Part shown: positions 51,738 through 62,000 of the stretch, piece by piece
Numbering within the stretch: the first letter of the stretch is position 1
Layout of the letters: each line of letters opens with the position of its first letter
Assembly: GCF_029714425.1 (NCBI RefSeq)
Contig: NZ_CP121668.1
Span: 6,159,501-6,223,500 of the forward strand
From: Bradyrhizobium sp. CB2312
GTDB lineage: Bacteria; Pseudomonadota; Alphaproteobacteria; Rhizobiales; Xanthobacteraceae
Length of the DNA: 64,000 nucleotides
Direction of reading: 5' to 3'
The notes under the pieces: generated by a model
Database searches by the model: none
What the model was told of the DNA's origin: nothing
The model's input: the letters and a program-made list of their open reading frames with translations, nothing else
Position numbers and translations under genes: made by a program

Positions 51738-52451
51738 CTAGTCTCCTTTCGGCTTACGCCGTTCAATCACGCGAATTCCCTCGCCACCCGCCAAAACGGC
51801 CGAGCTGGCCAAGCCGATGAACAACCCGTGGTCGACCACGCCGGGGATCGCGCTCAACGCCTTGGCGAGGCTGGGCGGATCCACAATACGTCCGAGCTGG
51901 GCATCGACGATCCAGTGGCCGCCATCGGTGACGAAAACGTGGCCATCTTTGGCCTTGCGGACCGCCATTTGCCCGGAAACGCCGCACGCCGCAAATGCCT
52001 TCTCGATCGCCCGGCGCGTCGCACCAAGGCCGAACGGGATGACCTCGATCGGCAGCGGAAACTTGCCGAGCGTCGGCACCCATTTGCTGTCGTCGGCAAT
52101 CACGATCATGCGATCCGAGGCGGCCGCCACGATCTTCTCGCGCAGCAGCGCGCCGCCGCCGCCCTTGATCAGGTTGAAGTCGGGATCGATCTCGTCGGCG
52201 CCGTCGACGGTCATGTCGAGATGGTCGATCTCGTCGAGCGTGGTCAGCTTCACGCCGGAGCGGATCGCATCGAGGCGCGTCGCCTCGGAGGTCGGCACGC
52301 CGATCACCTTGAGCCCGGCGGCGACGCGCTCGCCGAGCAGCTCGACGAAATGCTTCGCGGTCGAGCCGGTCCCGAGCCCGAGCTGCATGCCGTCACGCAC
52401 CTCCTCGAGCGCACGCGCCGCAGCCTGCCGCTTCAACTGGTCCATGTCCAA
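51738..52451 (-). CDS. rpiA: Ribose-5-phosphate isomerase A
   Basis: Interconverts ribose 5-phosphate and ribulose 5-phosphate in the pentose phosphate and Calvin cycles. The 237-residue product has the RpiA blocks [53 protein letters not shown] and [11 protein letters not shown]. The DGADE and GGGGA loops hold the catalytic Asp and Lys/Glu. It heads a short operon with DUF2059. Two Met codons near the start are both possible. Confidence 0.93.
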   Translation of the reverse strand: MDMDQLKRQAAARALEEVRDGMQLGLGTGSTAKHFVELLGERVAAGLKVIGVPTSEATRLDAIRSGVKLTTLDEIDHLDMTVDGADEIDPDFNLIKGGGGALLREKIVAAASDRMIVIADDSKWVPTLGKFPLPIEVIPFGLGATRRAIEKAFAACGVSGQMAVRKAKDGHVFVTDGGHWIVDAQLGRIVDPPSLAKALSAIPGVVDHGLFIGLASSAVLAGGEGIRVIERRKPKGD

Positions 52452-52598
52452 AATGCGCCCGCCTCTCGATAAGGGTGTTTGCGGCGGCCTATGTAGCCTC
52501 GTTTTTCCCGCCAGAACAGGCCTCTGGGCCGATCTTATAAGGTGAACTTATGGCGTCGGCCCTTGCGCCGATCCGGCCGGCCCGATAGCGCTTGGACC

Positions 52599-53273
52599 AT
52601 GGCCTCCCCTTACACCCTCGTCTTCGATCTCGACGGCACGCTTGTGGATACGGCGCCCGACCTGATCACCGCGCTCAATTACGTGCTCGACCGCGAAGGC
52701 CTGCCGCCGGTGCCGATGGCCTCGGCCCGCAACATGATCGGCGCCGGCGCCCGCAAGCTGATCGAGCGGGGGGTGGAGGCCGAGGGCCGCACCGTCACGC
52801 CCGCGGACATGGACCGGATGACGGCGGATTTCATCGCCTATTACGCCGACCATATCGCCGTCGAATCCCGGCCCTTCGAGGGGCTCGAGACCGCGCTCGA
52901 CCAGTTTGCCGCCCAGGGCCATCGCCTCGCGGTCTGCACCAACAAGCTGGAATGGCTGTCCAAGCGCCTGCTGGACCAGCTCGACCTGACCCGCCGCTTC
53001 GCCGCGATCTGCGGCGCGGACACTTTTGGCGTCCAGAAGCCCGACCCGGCCATTTTCCGCGAGACCGTGGCCCGCGCCGGCGGAGAGGTGAAGGCGTCCA
53101 TCATGGTCGGCGATGCCGGAACCGATGTCGGGGTGGCGCGCCGCGCCGGGGTGCCCGTGATCGGGGTCAGCTTCGGCTATACGGACGTGCCGATTGCCGA
53201 GCTGAAGCCGGACCGGCTGATCCATCACATGCGCGACCTGCCGGCCGCCGCGCACAGCCTGATGACGGCCTAG
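52599..53273 (+). CDS. gph: Phosphoglycolate phosphatase, HAD family
   Basis: Dephosphorylates 2-phosphoglycolate, needed when Rubisco oxygenase activity or DNA repair produces it. The 224-residue HAD hydrolase begins MASPYTLVFDLDGTLVDTAPDL (motif I DLDGT), has VCTNK (motif II), KPDPAIF (Lys, motif III) and MVGDAGTDVGVARRAG (motif IV). The cap insertion after motif I is of the Gph type. Divergent from rpiA. The ATG at 52599 lies after a leader frame that opens at 52542. Confidence 0.88.
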   Translation: MASPYTLVFDLDGTLVDTAPDLITALNYVLDREGLPPVPMASARNMIGAGARKLIERGVEAEGRTVTPADMDRMTADFIAYYADHIAVESRPFEGLETALDQFAAQGHRLAVCTNKLEWLSKRLLDQLDLTRRFAAICGADTFGVQKPDPAIFRETVARAGGEVKASIMVGDAGTDVGVARRAGVPVIGVSFGYTDVPIAELKPDRLIHHMRDLPAAAHSLMTA

Positions 53274-53320
53274 CGCCCGCAATTGCCTGATATCATTTGG
53301 CTATTTCGCGGAACTCTGCA

Positions 53321-53336
53321 TTAACCATCTATTAAC
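53321..53336. promoter_or_regulatory. CtrA-type box TTAA-N7-TTAAC
   Basis: The sequence TTAACCATCTATTAAC is a perfect match to the TTAA-N7-TTAA(C) consensus of the alphaproteobacterial cell-cycle regulator CtrA. It lies about 92 bp upstream of the lipoprotein start and 48 bp after the gph stop. Activity would have to be tested; chance matches are uncommon in GC-rich sequence. Confidence 0.55.
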
Positions 53337-53427
53337 TATGCGTGGACCGCCGGTTGCTCGCCCAAAGCGACGCACCTAAGGTCCGGCCGGGGTATGTGGC
53401 GGTTCGTCGCACTGGAAGTGGATGGTC

Positions 53428-53904
53428 ATGCGTCGTGTCATCGCGATTGCGCTAGCGGGAGCGAGCCTTGGCGGCTGTTCCTCGATGTCTTGGGACATGT
53501 TCAAATCGGCCCCGCCGACCGCCCAGGTCCGGCTTGAGTCCAATCCGCCGGGCGCCGACGCGAGCACGTCCCTCGGCCCGGGCTGCAAGACCCCCTGCTC
53601 CGTCTCGGTTCCCGCTCCCGACGCGCCGTTCACGGTCGCCTTCGCGCTGCCCAAATACCAGCCGGCCAGCGTGCCGGTGAACGTGATCAAGAATCCCGGC
53701 GATTTCACCACGCCCGCCACGGTCACGACCGATCCGAATCCGGTGTTCGCGGAGCTTCAGCCCGCGGTGCCGCCCAAGCCGGTGAAGAAGAAGCCGCACC
53801 GGCCGAGGGCCAAACCGGCCGCAGCCGCGCCTGCTGCGGCACCGGCCGAAGCCACGCCGGCCGCGGCCTCGCCGTTCCCCGATCCGGGCACAGGCAAGCG
53901 CTGA
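53428..53904 (+). CDS. Lipoprotein with a Lys/Ala/Pro-rich C-terminal tail
   Basis: A 158-residue exported lipoprotein. MRRVIAIALAGASLGGCSS carries a lipobox with the acylated Cys17. A short domain follows, with VRLESNPPGADASTSLGPGCKTPCSVSVP and FTVAFALPKYQPASVPV, resembling PEGA-like beta modules, then a low-complexity Lys/Pro/Ala tail (KPVKKKPHRPRAKPAAAAP). Start at 53428 is preferred over 53422 on ribosome-site spacing. It sits just downstream of the CtrA box. I cannot name a specific family. Confidence 0.6.
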   Translation: MRRVIAIALAGASLGGCSSMSWDMFKSAPPTAQVRLESNPPGADASTSLGPGCKTPCSVSVPAPDAPFTVAFALPKYQPASVPVNVIKNPGDFTTPATVTTDPNPVFAELQPAVPPKPVKKKPHRPRAKPAAAAPAAAPAEATPAAASPFPDPGTGKR

Positions 53905-54023
53905 TCCAAGCGGTGATCACGTATACCACCCGATTGTCCTAGCCGCGTCCGATGCTTAGATTGCGTCCAAGGCACCGCCGAAGCAAAGGTGCCGCCCGTC
54001 GCCGTAAGTGACAAGGCATTGGT

Positions 54024-55058
54024 ATGAACGGACCTTCCGTGAACCCCCGCGCTGCGCTGTCGAGCGCAATGACCGATCCGTTTGGGCGGACCATCTCGTA
54101 TTTGCGCGTCTCCGTCACCGACCGCTGCGACCTGCGCTGCTTCTACTGCATGTCGGAAGACATGACGTTCCTGCCCAAGGCCGATCTGCTGACGCTGGAG
54201 GAACTCGACCGGCTCTGCTCGGCCTTCATCGCCAAGGGCGTGAAGAAGCTGCGGCTCACCGGCGGCGAGCCCTTGGTCCGCCGCAACGTGATGACGCTGG
54301 TCCGCTCGCTGTCGCGGCACCTGAAGAGCGGCGCCCTGAACGAGCTGACGCTGACCACCAACGGCACCCAGCTTGCGAAACATGCGCAGGAGCTGGCCGA
54401 TTGCGGCGTCCGCCGCATCAACGTCTCACTCGACACGCTCGATCCCAAGAAGTTTCGCGAGATCACCCGCTGGGGCGAGATCGACAAGGTGATGGAAGGC
54501 ATCGAGGCCGCGCGCGCCGCAGGCCTCGCCGTGAAGATCAACGCGGTGGCCCTGAAGAATCTCAACGAGGACGAGCTGCCCGAGCTGATGCGCTGGGCCC
54601 ACGGCAAGGGCATGGGCCTGACGCTGATCGAGGTCATGCCGATGGGCGAGATCGGCTCGGGCCGGATCGACCAATATCTGCCGCTGTCCCTGGTGCGCGC
54701 GCGCCTCGCCCAGCAATTCACGCTGACGGATTTAGCCGAGAGCACCGGCGGCCCGGCGCGCTATGTCAGCGTCGCCGAGACCGGCGGCAAGCTCGGCTTC
54801 ATCACGCCGATGACCCATAATTTCTGCGAATCCTGCAATCGGGTCCGCATCACCTGCACCGGCACGCTGCACACCTGCCTCGGCCACGAGGACGCCTCCG
54901 ATTTGCGCAAACCTCTGCGTGCATCGGACGACGACATGCTGCTTGCGGATGCGATCGATCGCGCCATCGGGCTGAAGCCCAAGGGCCACGATTTCATCAT
55001 CGATCGCCGCCACGACCGCCCCAGCGTCTCCCGGCACATGAGCGTCACCGGCGGCTAG
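54024..55058 (+). CDS. moaA: GTP 3',8-cyclase MoaA
   Basis: First enzyme of molybdenum cofactor synthesis; a radical SAM protein of 344 residues. The N-terminal cluster motif CDLRCFYC, the TGGEPLVRR segment and the C-terminal 4Fe-4S ligands in [21 protein letters not shown] are all present, as is the C-terminal Gly-Gly tail. An internal start at 54069 is possible but the 54024 start is normal in length. No other moa gene is in the window. It is downstream of the lipoprotein on the same strand but separated by 119 bp. Confidence 0.95.
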   Translation: MNGPSVNPRAALSSAMTDPFGRTISYLRVSVTDRCDLRCFYCMSEDMTFLPKADLLTLEELDRLCSAFIAKGVKKLRLTGGEPLVRRNVMTLVRSLSRHLKSGALNELTLTTNGTQLAKHAQELADCGVRRINVSLDTLDPKKFREITRWGEIDKVMEGIEAARAAGLAVKINAVALKNLNEDELPELMRWAHGKGMGLTLIEVMPMGEIGSGRIDQYLPLSLVRARLAQQFTLTDLAESTGGPARYVSVAETGGKLGFITPMTHNFCESCNRVRITCTGTLHTCLGHEDASDLRKPLRASDDDMLLADAIDRAIGLKPKGHDFIIDRRHDRPSVSRHMSVTGG

Positions 55059-55144
55059 GACTCAAGCCCGACCGCGTTAAGCTTTTGAGCGCGCGTCAAT
55101 TTGTCCATTTTCCGATTGACGGCGCCTGAAGCCGCTGGTTTGGT

Positions 55145-55199
55145 GCGACCGCCTTTGCTTGCCCGGCAACAATAAGCCGGCCCGCCCGTTGGCGGTCGC
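55145..55199. promoter_or_regulatory. Nested stem-loop upstream of the TRAP transporter
   Basis: An outer 9-bp stem GCGACCGCC / GGCGGTCGC (55145-55153 with 55191-55199) encloses an inner stem CCGGC / GCCGG around an eight-base loop. It lies about 150 bp before the small-permease start in a 289-bp gap. A second inverted repeat CGTCAAT / ATTGACG lies at 55094-55121. Either could be an operator, leader element or moaA terminator; no T-run follows. Confidence 0.4.
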
Positions 55200-55347
55200 G
55201 GTCAAGACGGCAAGGCACGAGGGGAGGACTGACGCCGCAACGCTTTCGGAAAATCATCCGTGCGGTCGCGTGCTTTTTGCACGCCGGCCCAGCGATGCGT
55301 GCTGAAGCCGCCCGTGAAGTGTTAGGCCGCGACGGAGAAACAATAAG

Positions 55348-55887
55348 ATGCGTCCATTGCTGGCGGTGAGCAACGCCATCGACCTTCTCAACGAGAAGAT
55401 CGGCTACGTCTGTAACCTCCTGGTGCTTCTGTCATGCTTGGTCAGTGCGGCCAACGCCATGATCCGCTACGCCTTCAGCTACTCGTCGAACGGGTGGCTC
55501 GAGCTGCAATGGTACATGTTCGCGATCCTGGTGATGTTCGGCGCGTCCTACACCTTCAAGCGCAATGAGCATGTCCGGGTCGAGATTTTCTATCTGCTGC
55601 TCTCCGAGCGCGGCCAGCTCCTGCTCGATCTGATCGGCACGTTGTTCTTCCTGATTCCCGCCTGCCTCCTGCTTGCCTATCTGTCCTGGCCGTTCTTCAT
55701 GCAGGCCTATGACGTCGGCGAGATGTCCGGCAATGCCGGCGGCCTGATCCGCTGGCCGATCAAGTTCGTGATTCCTGCCGGCTTCGTCCTGCTGGCGCTG
55801 CAGGGTGTTTCCGAGGTCATCAAGCGTATCGCGGCTCTCCAGGGCTATGTGACGATCGACGCCAAGTACGAGAGGCCGACCCAATGA
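55348..55887 (+). CDS. TRAP transporter small permease (DctQ type)
   Basis: A 179-residue membrane protein with four helices. NLLVLLSCLVSAANAMIRYAF and ELQWYMFAILVMFGASYTFKRNEHVRVEIFYLL, with the RNEHVRVE motif, are typical of DctQ-type small permeases. The stop overlaps the start of the large permease (ATGA), so the pair is coupled. No DctP-type solute-binding gene is adjacent, so the substrate cannot be guessed from context. The family belongs to the FcbT2/TakP-like branch. Confidence 0.9.
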   Translation: MRPLLAVSNAIDLLNEKIGYVCNLLVLLSCLVSAANAMIRYAFSYSSNGWLELQWYMFAILVMFGASYTFKRNEHVRVEIFYLLLSERGQLLLDLIGTLFFLIPACLLLAYLSWPFFMQAYDVGEMSGNAGGLIRWPIKFVIPAGFVLLALQGVSEVIKRIAALQGYVTIDAKYERPTQ

Positions 55888-57485
55888 TTACGCTGGAAAT
55901 GATGCCGCCGCTGATGTTCGGCGGCCTGGTTCTGGCGATGCTGATCGGCTTCCCGGTTGCGTTCACGCTCGCGGCGGTCGGCCTCTCCTTCGGCTTCCTC
56001 GCCATCCATCTCGGCTTCTTCGACCTCAACTTCCTCCAGGCGATTCCCGGCCGCGTGTTCGGCAGCGTGCTCTCCAACGAGCTCCTGCTCGCGATCCCGT
56101 TCTTCACCTTCATGGGCGCCATATTGGAAAGATGTGGCCTCGCCGAGGACATGCTGGATTCGATGGGCCAGCTGTTCGGCCCGGTCCGCGGCGGCCTCGG
56201 CTATTCCGTCATCATCGTCGGCTTCATCCTCGGCGCCATCACCGGCACGGTGGCGGCGCAGGTCATCGCCATGGCGCTGATCTCGATGCCGGTGATGATC
56301 CGCTACGGCTACAACATGCGCTACATCACCGGCGTGCTGGCGGCCTCGGGCACCATCACGCAGCTCGTGCCGCCCTCGCTGGTCCTGATCGTGCTCGCCG
56401 ACCAGCTCGGCAAGTCGGTCGGCGACATGTATCTCGGCGCCTGGGGCCCCTCGGTGTTCCAGATCATGCTGTTCGCCGGCTACACCTTCGTCCTCGGCCT
56501 GATCAAGCCGGGCCACGTGCCGCCGGTGCCGCTGGAAGCGCGCACGTTGACCGGCTGGGCGCTGTGGAAGAAATGCCTGATGGGCATCATCCCCTCCGCC
56601 GTGCTGATCTTCGTCGTGCTCGGCACCATGATGATGGGCCTTGCAACCCCGACGGAGGCCGGCGCCATGGGCGCGGTCGGCGCCATCGTGCTCGCCGCGA
56701 TCCACCACAAGGACTTCACCTCGACCGATCGCAAGGTGCTCGTCGTCGGCATCATCGCCGCCGGCATCGGCACCATCGTCGCGATGCTGTTCACCGAGAA
56801 CCTGATCTTCAAGCTCGCCTTTGCCGTGACTTATCTCGCGGTGGCCTGGATCTGCCTCTCGGCCGCGCGCATCCCGGACCTGCGCGACCTCATCAAGCAG
56901 GGCTACGAGTCCACCATGCGCCTCACCTGCATGGTCACCTTCATCCTGATCGGCTCGACCTGCTTCTCGGTGGTGTTCCTCGGCGTCTCCGGCGGCGTCT
57001 GGCTCGAGCATCTCTTGACCTCGCTGCCCGGCGGCGTCTGGGGCTTCCTGATCTTCATCAACCTCTTCATCTTCTTCCTGGCGTTCTTCCTCGACTTCTT
57101 CGAGATCGCCTTCATCATCCTGCCGATGATCGCGCCGATCGCGCAGAAGATTTTGGGCCCCGTCGTCGGCGACGGCCCGGCGCTGATCTGGTTCGGCGTC
57201 ATGCTGTGCGTGAACATGCAGACCTCGTTCCTGCATCCGCCGTTCGGCTTCGCCCTGTTCTATCTGCGCGGCGTCGCGCCGAAGGAAGTGAAGAGCTCCG
57301 ACATCTATTGGGGCGCGATGCCCTGGATCGGGCTGCAGATGATCATGGTGCTGATCGTGATCGCGTTCCCGATCACGGTGACCGGCCTCCTGGACAAGCC
57401 GCTCAACGTCGACCTGGACAAGGTCAAGATCGAGGTCCCGCAGATCGACCTGCCCCCGCTGGATCTCGGCCCGCCGCAGAAGTAG
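55884..57485 (+). CDS. TRAP transporter large permease (DctM type)
   Basis: A 533-residue permease with about 12-13 helices, coupled to the small permease by a 4-base overlap. Conserved segments are LLAIPFFTFMGAILERCG, GLGYSVIIVGFILGAITGTVAAQVI, ASGTITQLVPPSLVLIVLADQLG and LATPTEAGAMGAVGAIVLAAI. NMQTSFLHPPFGFALFYLRGVAP is characteristic of the C-terminal substrate region. It would use a Na+ or H+ gradient with a periplasmic binding protein encoded elsewhere. An intergenic repeat follows the stop. Confidence 0.93.
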   Translation: MITLEMMPPLMFGGLVLAMLIGFPVAFTLAAVGLSFGFLAIHLGFFDLNFLQAIPGRVFGSVLSNELLLAIPFFTFMGAILERCGLAEDMLDSMGQLFGPVRGGLGYSVIIVGFILGAITGTVAAQVIAMALISMPVMIRYGYNMRYITGVLAASGTITQLVPPSLVLIVLADQLGKSVGDMYLGAWGPSVFQIMLFAGYTFVLGLIKPGHVPPVPLEARTLTGWALWKKCLMGIIPSAVLIFVVLGTMMMGLATPTEAGAMGAVGAIVLAAIHHKDFTSTDRKVLVVGIIAAGIGTIVAMLFTENLIFKLAFAVTYLAVAWICLSAARIPDLRDLIKQGYESTMRLTCMVTFILIGSTCFSVVFLGVSGGVWLEHLLTSLPGGVWGFLIFINLFIFFLAFFLDFFEIAFIILPMIAPIAQKILGPVVGDGPALIWFGVMLCVNMQTSFLHPPFGFALFYLRGVAPKEVKSSDIYWGAMPWIGLQMIMVLIVIAFPITVTGLLDKPLNVDLDKVKIEVPQIDLPPLDLGPPQK

Positions 57486-57510
57486 CCGAGGCCAACGTAG
57501 CTGCGCTTTT

Positions 57511-57709
57511 CCTTCTCCCCGTGTGGGAGAAGGTGGCATAGGCGGCCTATGGCCGCCGTTCTTAAGAGACGCCGAAGCGAAGCTTCGGCTACAGCGCCGG
57601 ATGAGGGGTTCTATCGGCAAACTCATAGCGAGATGAACCCGCGGAGAGAGACCCCTCACCCGTCTCGCCGCTCCGCGGCGAGCCACCCTCTCCCACAAGG
57701 GGAGAGGGT
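57511..57709. repeat. Palindromic intergenic repeat (copy 3), with an insertion
   Basis: Same family as 49533-49674: CCTTCTCCCC on the left, GCGCCGGATGAGGGG in the centre and CACAAGGGGAGAGGG at the right. It is longer because a 55-bp piece is inserted after the left arm. It lies between the TRAP operon and the M20 peptidase start. Confidence 0.85.
57538..57594. repeat. Second repeat nested inside the first
   Basis: Within the copy above, a stretch absent from the other copies contains GGCGGCC-TAT-GGCCGCC (57541-57557) and GCCGAAGC-GAA-GCTTCGGC (57571-57589), two near-perfect inverted repeats. It sits exactly where the parent element has its centre GGTGGC / GCGCCGG. This looks like insertion of one small mobile repeat into another. 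Confidence 0.65.
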
Positions 57710-57785
57710 CAACAGACCGATGCGCGTGACACGTGCGGGAAACACGGGCATACCGGGCTATCCTCCAACTCATGGACAGCCGCTT

Positions 57786-59075
57786 ATGCTCCGATCGCAC
57801 CCTGCTCCATCGTTCATCGTTTCCTTGTTTGCTTCGCTCTGGCTGGCCTCTGCGGCGACTGTCGCGCACGCCGAGCCGGTGGCCGATGTTCAGGCGCTGG
57901 CGCAGAAGGAGCAGCAGCCGCTGCTCGACACGCTGCGCGATCTCGTCAACATCGAAACCGGCAGCAGGGACATCGAGGGCCTGAACGTGATCGCAGGCCG
58001 CGTCGCCGACCAGCTCAAGCAGCTCGGCGGTACGGTGGAGATTCTGCAACCGACCGACATCTATCGCCTCGACGACACGCCCGAAAAGATCGGCCCGGCC
58101 GTGCACGCCGTCTTCAAGGGGACCGGCACCAGGAAGATCATGCTGATCGCCCACATGGACACGGTGTACCTGAGGGGCATGCTGAAGGACCAGCCGTTCC
58201 GCATCGACGGCGACAAGGCCTACGGACTCGGCATTGCCGACGACAAGCAGGGCGTCGCGCTCATTCTCCACACCGTGGCGATGCTGCAGAAGTTGAATTT
58301 TAGGGATTACGGCACGCTCACGGTGCTCACCAATGGCGATGAGGAAATCTCCTCGCCCGGCTGGCGCAGCACCATCACCAAGTTCGCTTCCGACCAGGAC
58401 GTGGTGTTCTCGTTCGAAGGCGGCGGCACCGACGGCACGCTGCGGCTCGCCACCAGCGGCATCGGGTCGGCCTATCTCACGGTGACCGGCCGATCGTCGC
58501 ATGCGGGCGCAAGGCCCGAGGGCGGCATCAACGCGCTCTACGAGCTCTCGCACCAGGTGCTGCAGATGAAGGACCTGTCCAAACCCGAGCAGGGCCTGAA
58601 GCTGAACTGGACCGTTTCCAAGGCCGGCACCAACCGCAACGTGATCCCTGCCGAGGCCACCGCGCAAGCCGATGCACGCGCGCTGAAGGTGTCGGATTTC
58701 GACGAGCTGGAGAAGGCGCTCCAAGAGAAGATCAAAAGTCACCTGCTGCCGGATTCCAAGGTCGAGCTGAAATTCGAGGTGCGCCGTCCGCCGCTCGAGG
58801 CCAACGACGCCTCGCGCCGGATGGCGGCCTACGGCAAGACCATCTATGAGGAGATCGGATTGCCTCTGAAGGTCGACGAGAAGCCAACCGGCGGCGGGAC
58901 CGATGCGGCCTTTGCCGCGCTCAAGACCAAGGGCGCCGTGGTCGAAGGCATGGGCCTGTCCGGCTTCGGCGCACATTCCAACGACGCCGAATATGTGATG
59001 ATCGGCAGCATCGTGCCGCGTCTTTACCTGACCACGCGCATGATCATGGATCTGTCCAACGGCAAGGTGAAGTAG
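57786..59075 (+). CDS. Secreted M20-family metallopeptidase (carboxypeptidase G2-like)
   Basis: A 429-residue zinc peptidase with a signal peptide (MLRSHPAPSFIVSLFASLWL, predicted cleavage after AHA). The dizinc site is visible as HMDTVY, GLGIADDKQGVAL with the bridging Asp, and GDEEISS with the catalytic Glu-Glu pair; the further His lies in GFGAHSNDAEYV. Gly-rich TKGAVVEGMGLSGFGAHSNDAEYV resembles glutamate carboxypeptidases. In the periplasm it may cleave glutamate or other acyl-amino acid conjugates. The preceding repeat reads into an unused upstream extension of the frame. Confidence 0.88.
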   Translation: MLRSHPAPSFIVSLFASLWLASAATVAHAEPVADVQALAQKEQQPLLDTLRDLVNIETGSRDIEGLNVIAGRVADQLKQLGGTVEILQPTDIYRLDDTPEKIGPAVHAVFKGTGTRKIMLIAHMDTVYLRGMLKDQPFRIDGDKAYGLGIADDKQGVALILHTVAMLQKLNFRDYGTLTVLTNGDEEISSPGWRSTITKFASDQDVVFSFEGGGTDGTLRLATSGIGSAYLTVTGRSSHAGARPEGGINALYELSHQVLQMKDLSKPEQGLKLNWTVSKAGTNRNVIPAEATAQADARALKVSDFDELEKALQEKIKSHLLPDSKVELKFEVRRPPLEANDASRRMAAYGKTIYEEIGLPLKVDEKPTGGGTDAAFAALKTKGAVVEGMGLSGFGAHSNDAEYVMIGSIVPRLYLTTRMIMDLSNGKVK

Positions 59076-59097
59076 CCGTCATTCCTTCTCCCCTTCC

Positions 59098-62000
59098 CTA
59101 CCAGGAATAGTGCACGCCGAGGTTTCCCCTCACGCCGTCGCGCCTGCCGCCGTCGGTGCCGCTTACAGCGAACTGGTAGCCGGCCTGGGCGTAGAGGCTG
59201 AGGCCGGGAAGAAGCTTCGCGCTGAGGCCGCCGGCGAACTCCAGCCGCGTCGCCCGCTCGACCAGGGGCACCGCGTCGGGGCCGTACATCGTGATCGCCT
59301 TGGCGCCCCAGTCGCGCCAGACATTGGCTAGCACGTAAGGTTGCCACACCCGTCCGTCGAGGTCGTTGATGGTCCACTTGCCGCGCAAACCGAGCCGCCC
59401 GCTGGCGCCCGAAGTGGTGCCGAGTCCGACCGGGCCCAAGCCGTCGTTGGCGTCGTCGAAGGAAAGCCGCTGCCAGATGATCTGGCCCTCGGGCTCCAAC
59501 ACGAGGCGCGGCCCGAACCACGACAGCGGGATCGGATAGCCCGCCTCCAGCGATGAGGTGAAGCCCGTGCCACCGATAGGCAAGTTGGCAAACTGGGTCG
59601 CTGCGTTACCGTTGTAGAACGAGCCCTGCAACACCGCGTCGATGTACCAGCCGGTGGGGCCATAATGGGTCCAGTAGCCCCCGAATGAATAGGCATTGAG
59701 ATTCACCGAGCCGGTGTGTTGCAGCACATAGGCGGTCGCGGCCGCGTTGGTGACGACACCGTCCACGCTCACATTGCCGTTGCCATAGGCAAAGTAGAGG
59801 CCGACGGTGTCGCTGTGGCTCGGGACCAGGCTGCCGCGCCAGACATCGATGCCGGTCTGGATGCCTGCCACCTGGCCGGTCGCGCGTGGATCAGCGAAGG
59901 CCTGGTAGTGGTTGTCGATCCGCTGACCAAACAAGCGGCCCCAGACCGCCGACCGGCAGTTGTATGGAACAGGTGGGGCCTTGGTGATGGCGCCGCCGTC
60001 GGGCGTGGCATTCAGGCACGCCGCGTCCGCCGACGCATCGCCGACGCGTTCATGCAGGGTGCCAAGTGTACTGAGCCCCATCTGCCGGGCGACAGGCTGC
60101 ACCACGCCATAGGTCGCAAGCTCCGGTCCAATGATCGGCCAGACGCCCGGCGGTGGTGGCTGTCCGTCGTCGGGTGCAGGATCAGTGGGCAGCACGCCCG
60201 GCGGCGTGACCGGCCCGTTGCCGCTGTCGCCATTGCCGTTACCTCCGTTAAAGGTCGAGCGCAGAAACCAGTCGTCCGGATTGGTGCCGTTAAAGCCGCC
60301 TCTGTAGAGACGGTAATCTATAAACCCGGCACGCGCCTCGCCGGCGAGCGTAAAAGCGTTCTCCGCCGTCGCGCCACTATTCGCCGCCTCCACCACAAGG
60401 ATGCCGTTTGCACTCGTGTAGGCGCCGGGGCCGCTGGCGTTGGTAATGCGTACAAACGAGTTGCCGGTCGCGCTGCCGCCGTTGATCACTAGCCTGTCCG
60501 ATGGCGACCCGTCGGTGCCGAGGAACGTGTTGAGCCCGATCGCGCCGCCCGCACCAATGTAGTTGACCACGGTCAGCGTCTTGTAGCTGGCAAGAAGCGT
60601 CGGATCGCCGGTCGGCGATGTGAACAGGATCAGACTAGGATCGTTGGTCAGAATGTTGACGTTCGAACTGCCGGTCATCGTCCATAGCGAGCCGTTCTGC
60701 AGCGTAACGTTGGAGGCGCTGAGGGCGTCGGTAAGCGCAACGCCCTGAACGGTTGAGGCCTTCAAAACGACGTTGCTCGTGGAGCCGCCGCTGACATTCA
60801 GCCATTGGCCATTGTTCACGGTCGCGATCGCGTTGCTGAGATAAATGTTGGCAGTAGCGCCCTGCACCGAGAAAGAGGCGTCGCTCGCCACAATCGTCGC
60901 ATTGCTGTATTGCAACGTATTGGCGGCGCCAGCGTTGTTGAAAAGAAAGCCGAAGCCGCCATTCCCCGAAGCCGTCACGTTGGTGCCGGCCATTGTTACG
61001 TTCCCGCCGTTCTGCAGCAGACCTCCCGCACCGTTGACGACGGAGACCCAGCCGCCAGTCGTCTCGATGCTGGCGGACCCGGTTGCGCGAAGTCCGCTCT
61101 CCCCGCCAGTGCCCACGACGGAAACGTCGCTCCTTGTCAGCTTTACGTGGCCACCCGAATCGGCGCTCACGCCGACATCACCGCCCGTGCCAGTGACGCT
61201 AATCGGCACATTGGTCGCCGTGATAGTGCTGCCAAAGCTTTGCGCCAGGACTCCCGTCTCACCGCCAGCGTTGAGGCCGGTCACGGTGATGGAGCCGCCG
61301 GTGAGCGAGATCGTGCTTGCCGAGAGCGCCTTGACCGCGGCATCGCCGCCGGTTCCACTGACACTGATGATCACCCTGTTAGCAGTAATCGTGCTGCCTG
61401 TTTCCGCCTCCACAGGCGTCTTGCCGCCGCTCGTGCCAGTAATGTTGATGGTGCTATTGCTAAGATCGATTTGCGCGCCCAACAGGGTATGCGCAGCAAA
61501 ATCCCCGCCACCGAGCGGCCCTTGCACCGTGATGCTGTCTGCAATGATCTGGCTACCCGCGCCCGTCGCCAATAGACCCGTATTGCCGCCGCTGTTCAGG
61601 ATGTTGAGGAGCGTGTTGTTGTCCAGCGTGATGACGCCGCCGTTTTCAGCCTTGACCAGGGTATTGCCGCCGCCACTCAGAATCACATTCAGGCCGCTGG
61701 CCAAGATATGGCTTTGCGCGCCGCTGGCGAGCAGGCCGATGATCCCACCGCCACCGGTCGGGTTGGCGATGCTCGATCCGCCCGCCGGCGCAGGCGCAAT
61801 GCCGAAGGTAATGGTGGCTCCGCTCTGAGCCGTCACGGCGGTGCCGAATGGCACATTGATGCTGACACCATCCGCCGCGATCGCCGCGCTGTTTGCCGCG
61901 GTTACCCGAGCAACCGTACTGGCTGGAGGGATGGTGCAGGAAGCCGCCGCACCGCTGACGCTGACCTCCTGCGAGCCGTTGACCGGGCAGTTCGCCGCCT

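Noticed and set aside
55845..58976. Very long (1043-codon) minus-strand open frame opposite the TRAP operon and M20 gene
   Set aside because: It reads antisense through the intergenic repeat and two well-supported plus-strand genes, with Asp/His/Arg-rich composition typical of antisense frames.
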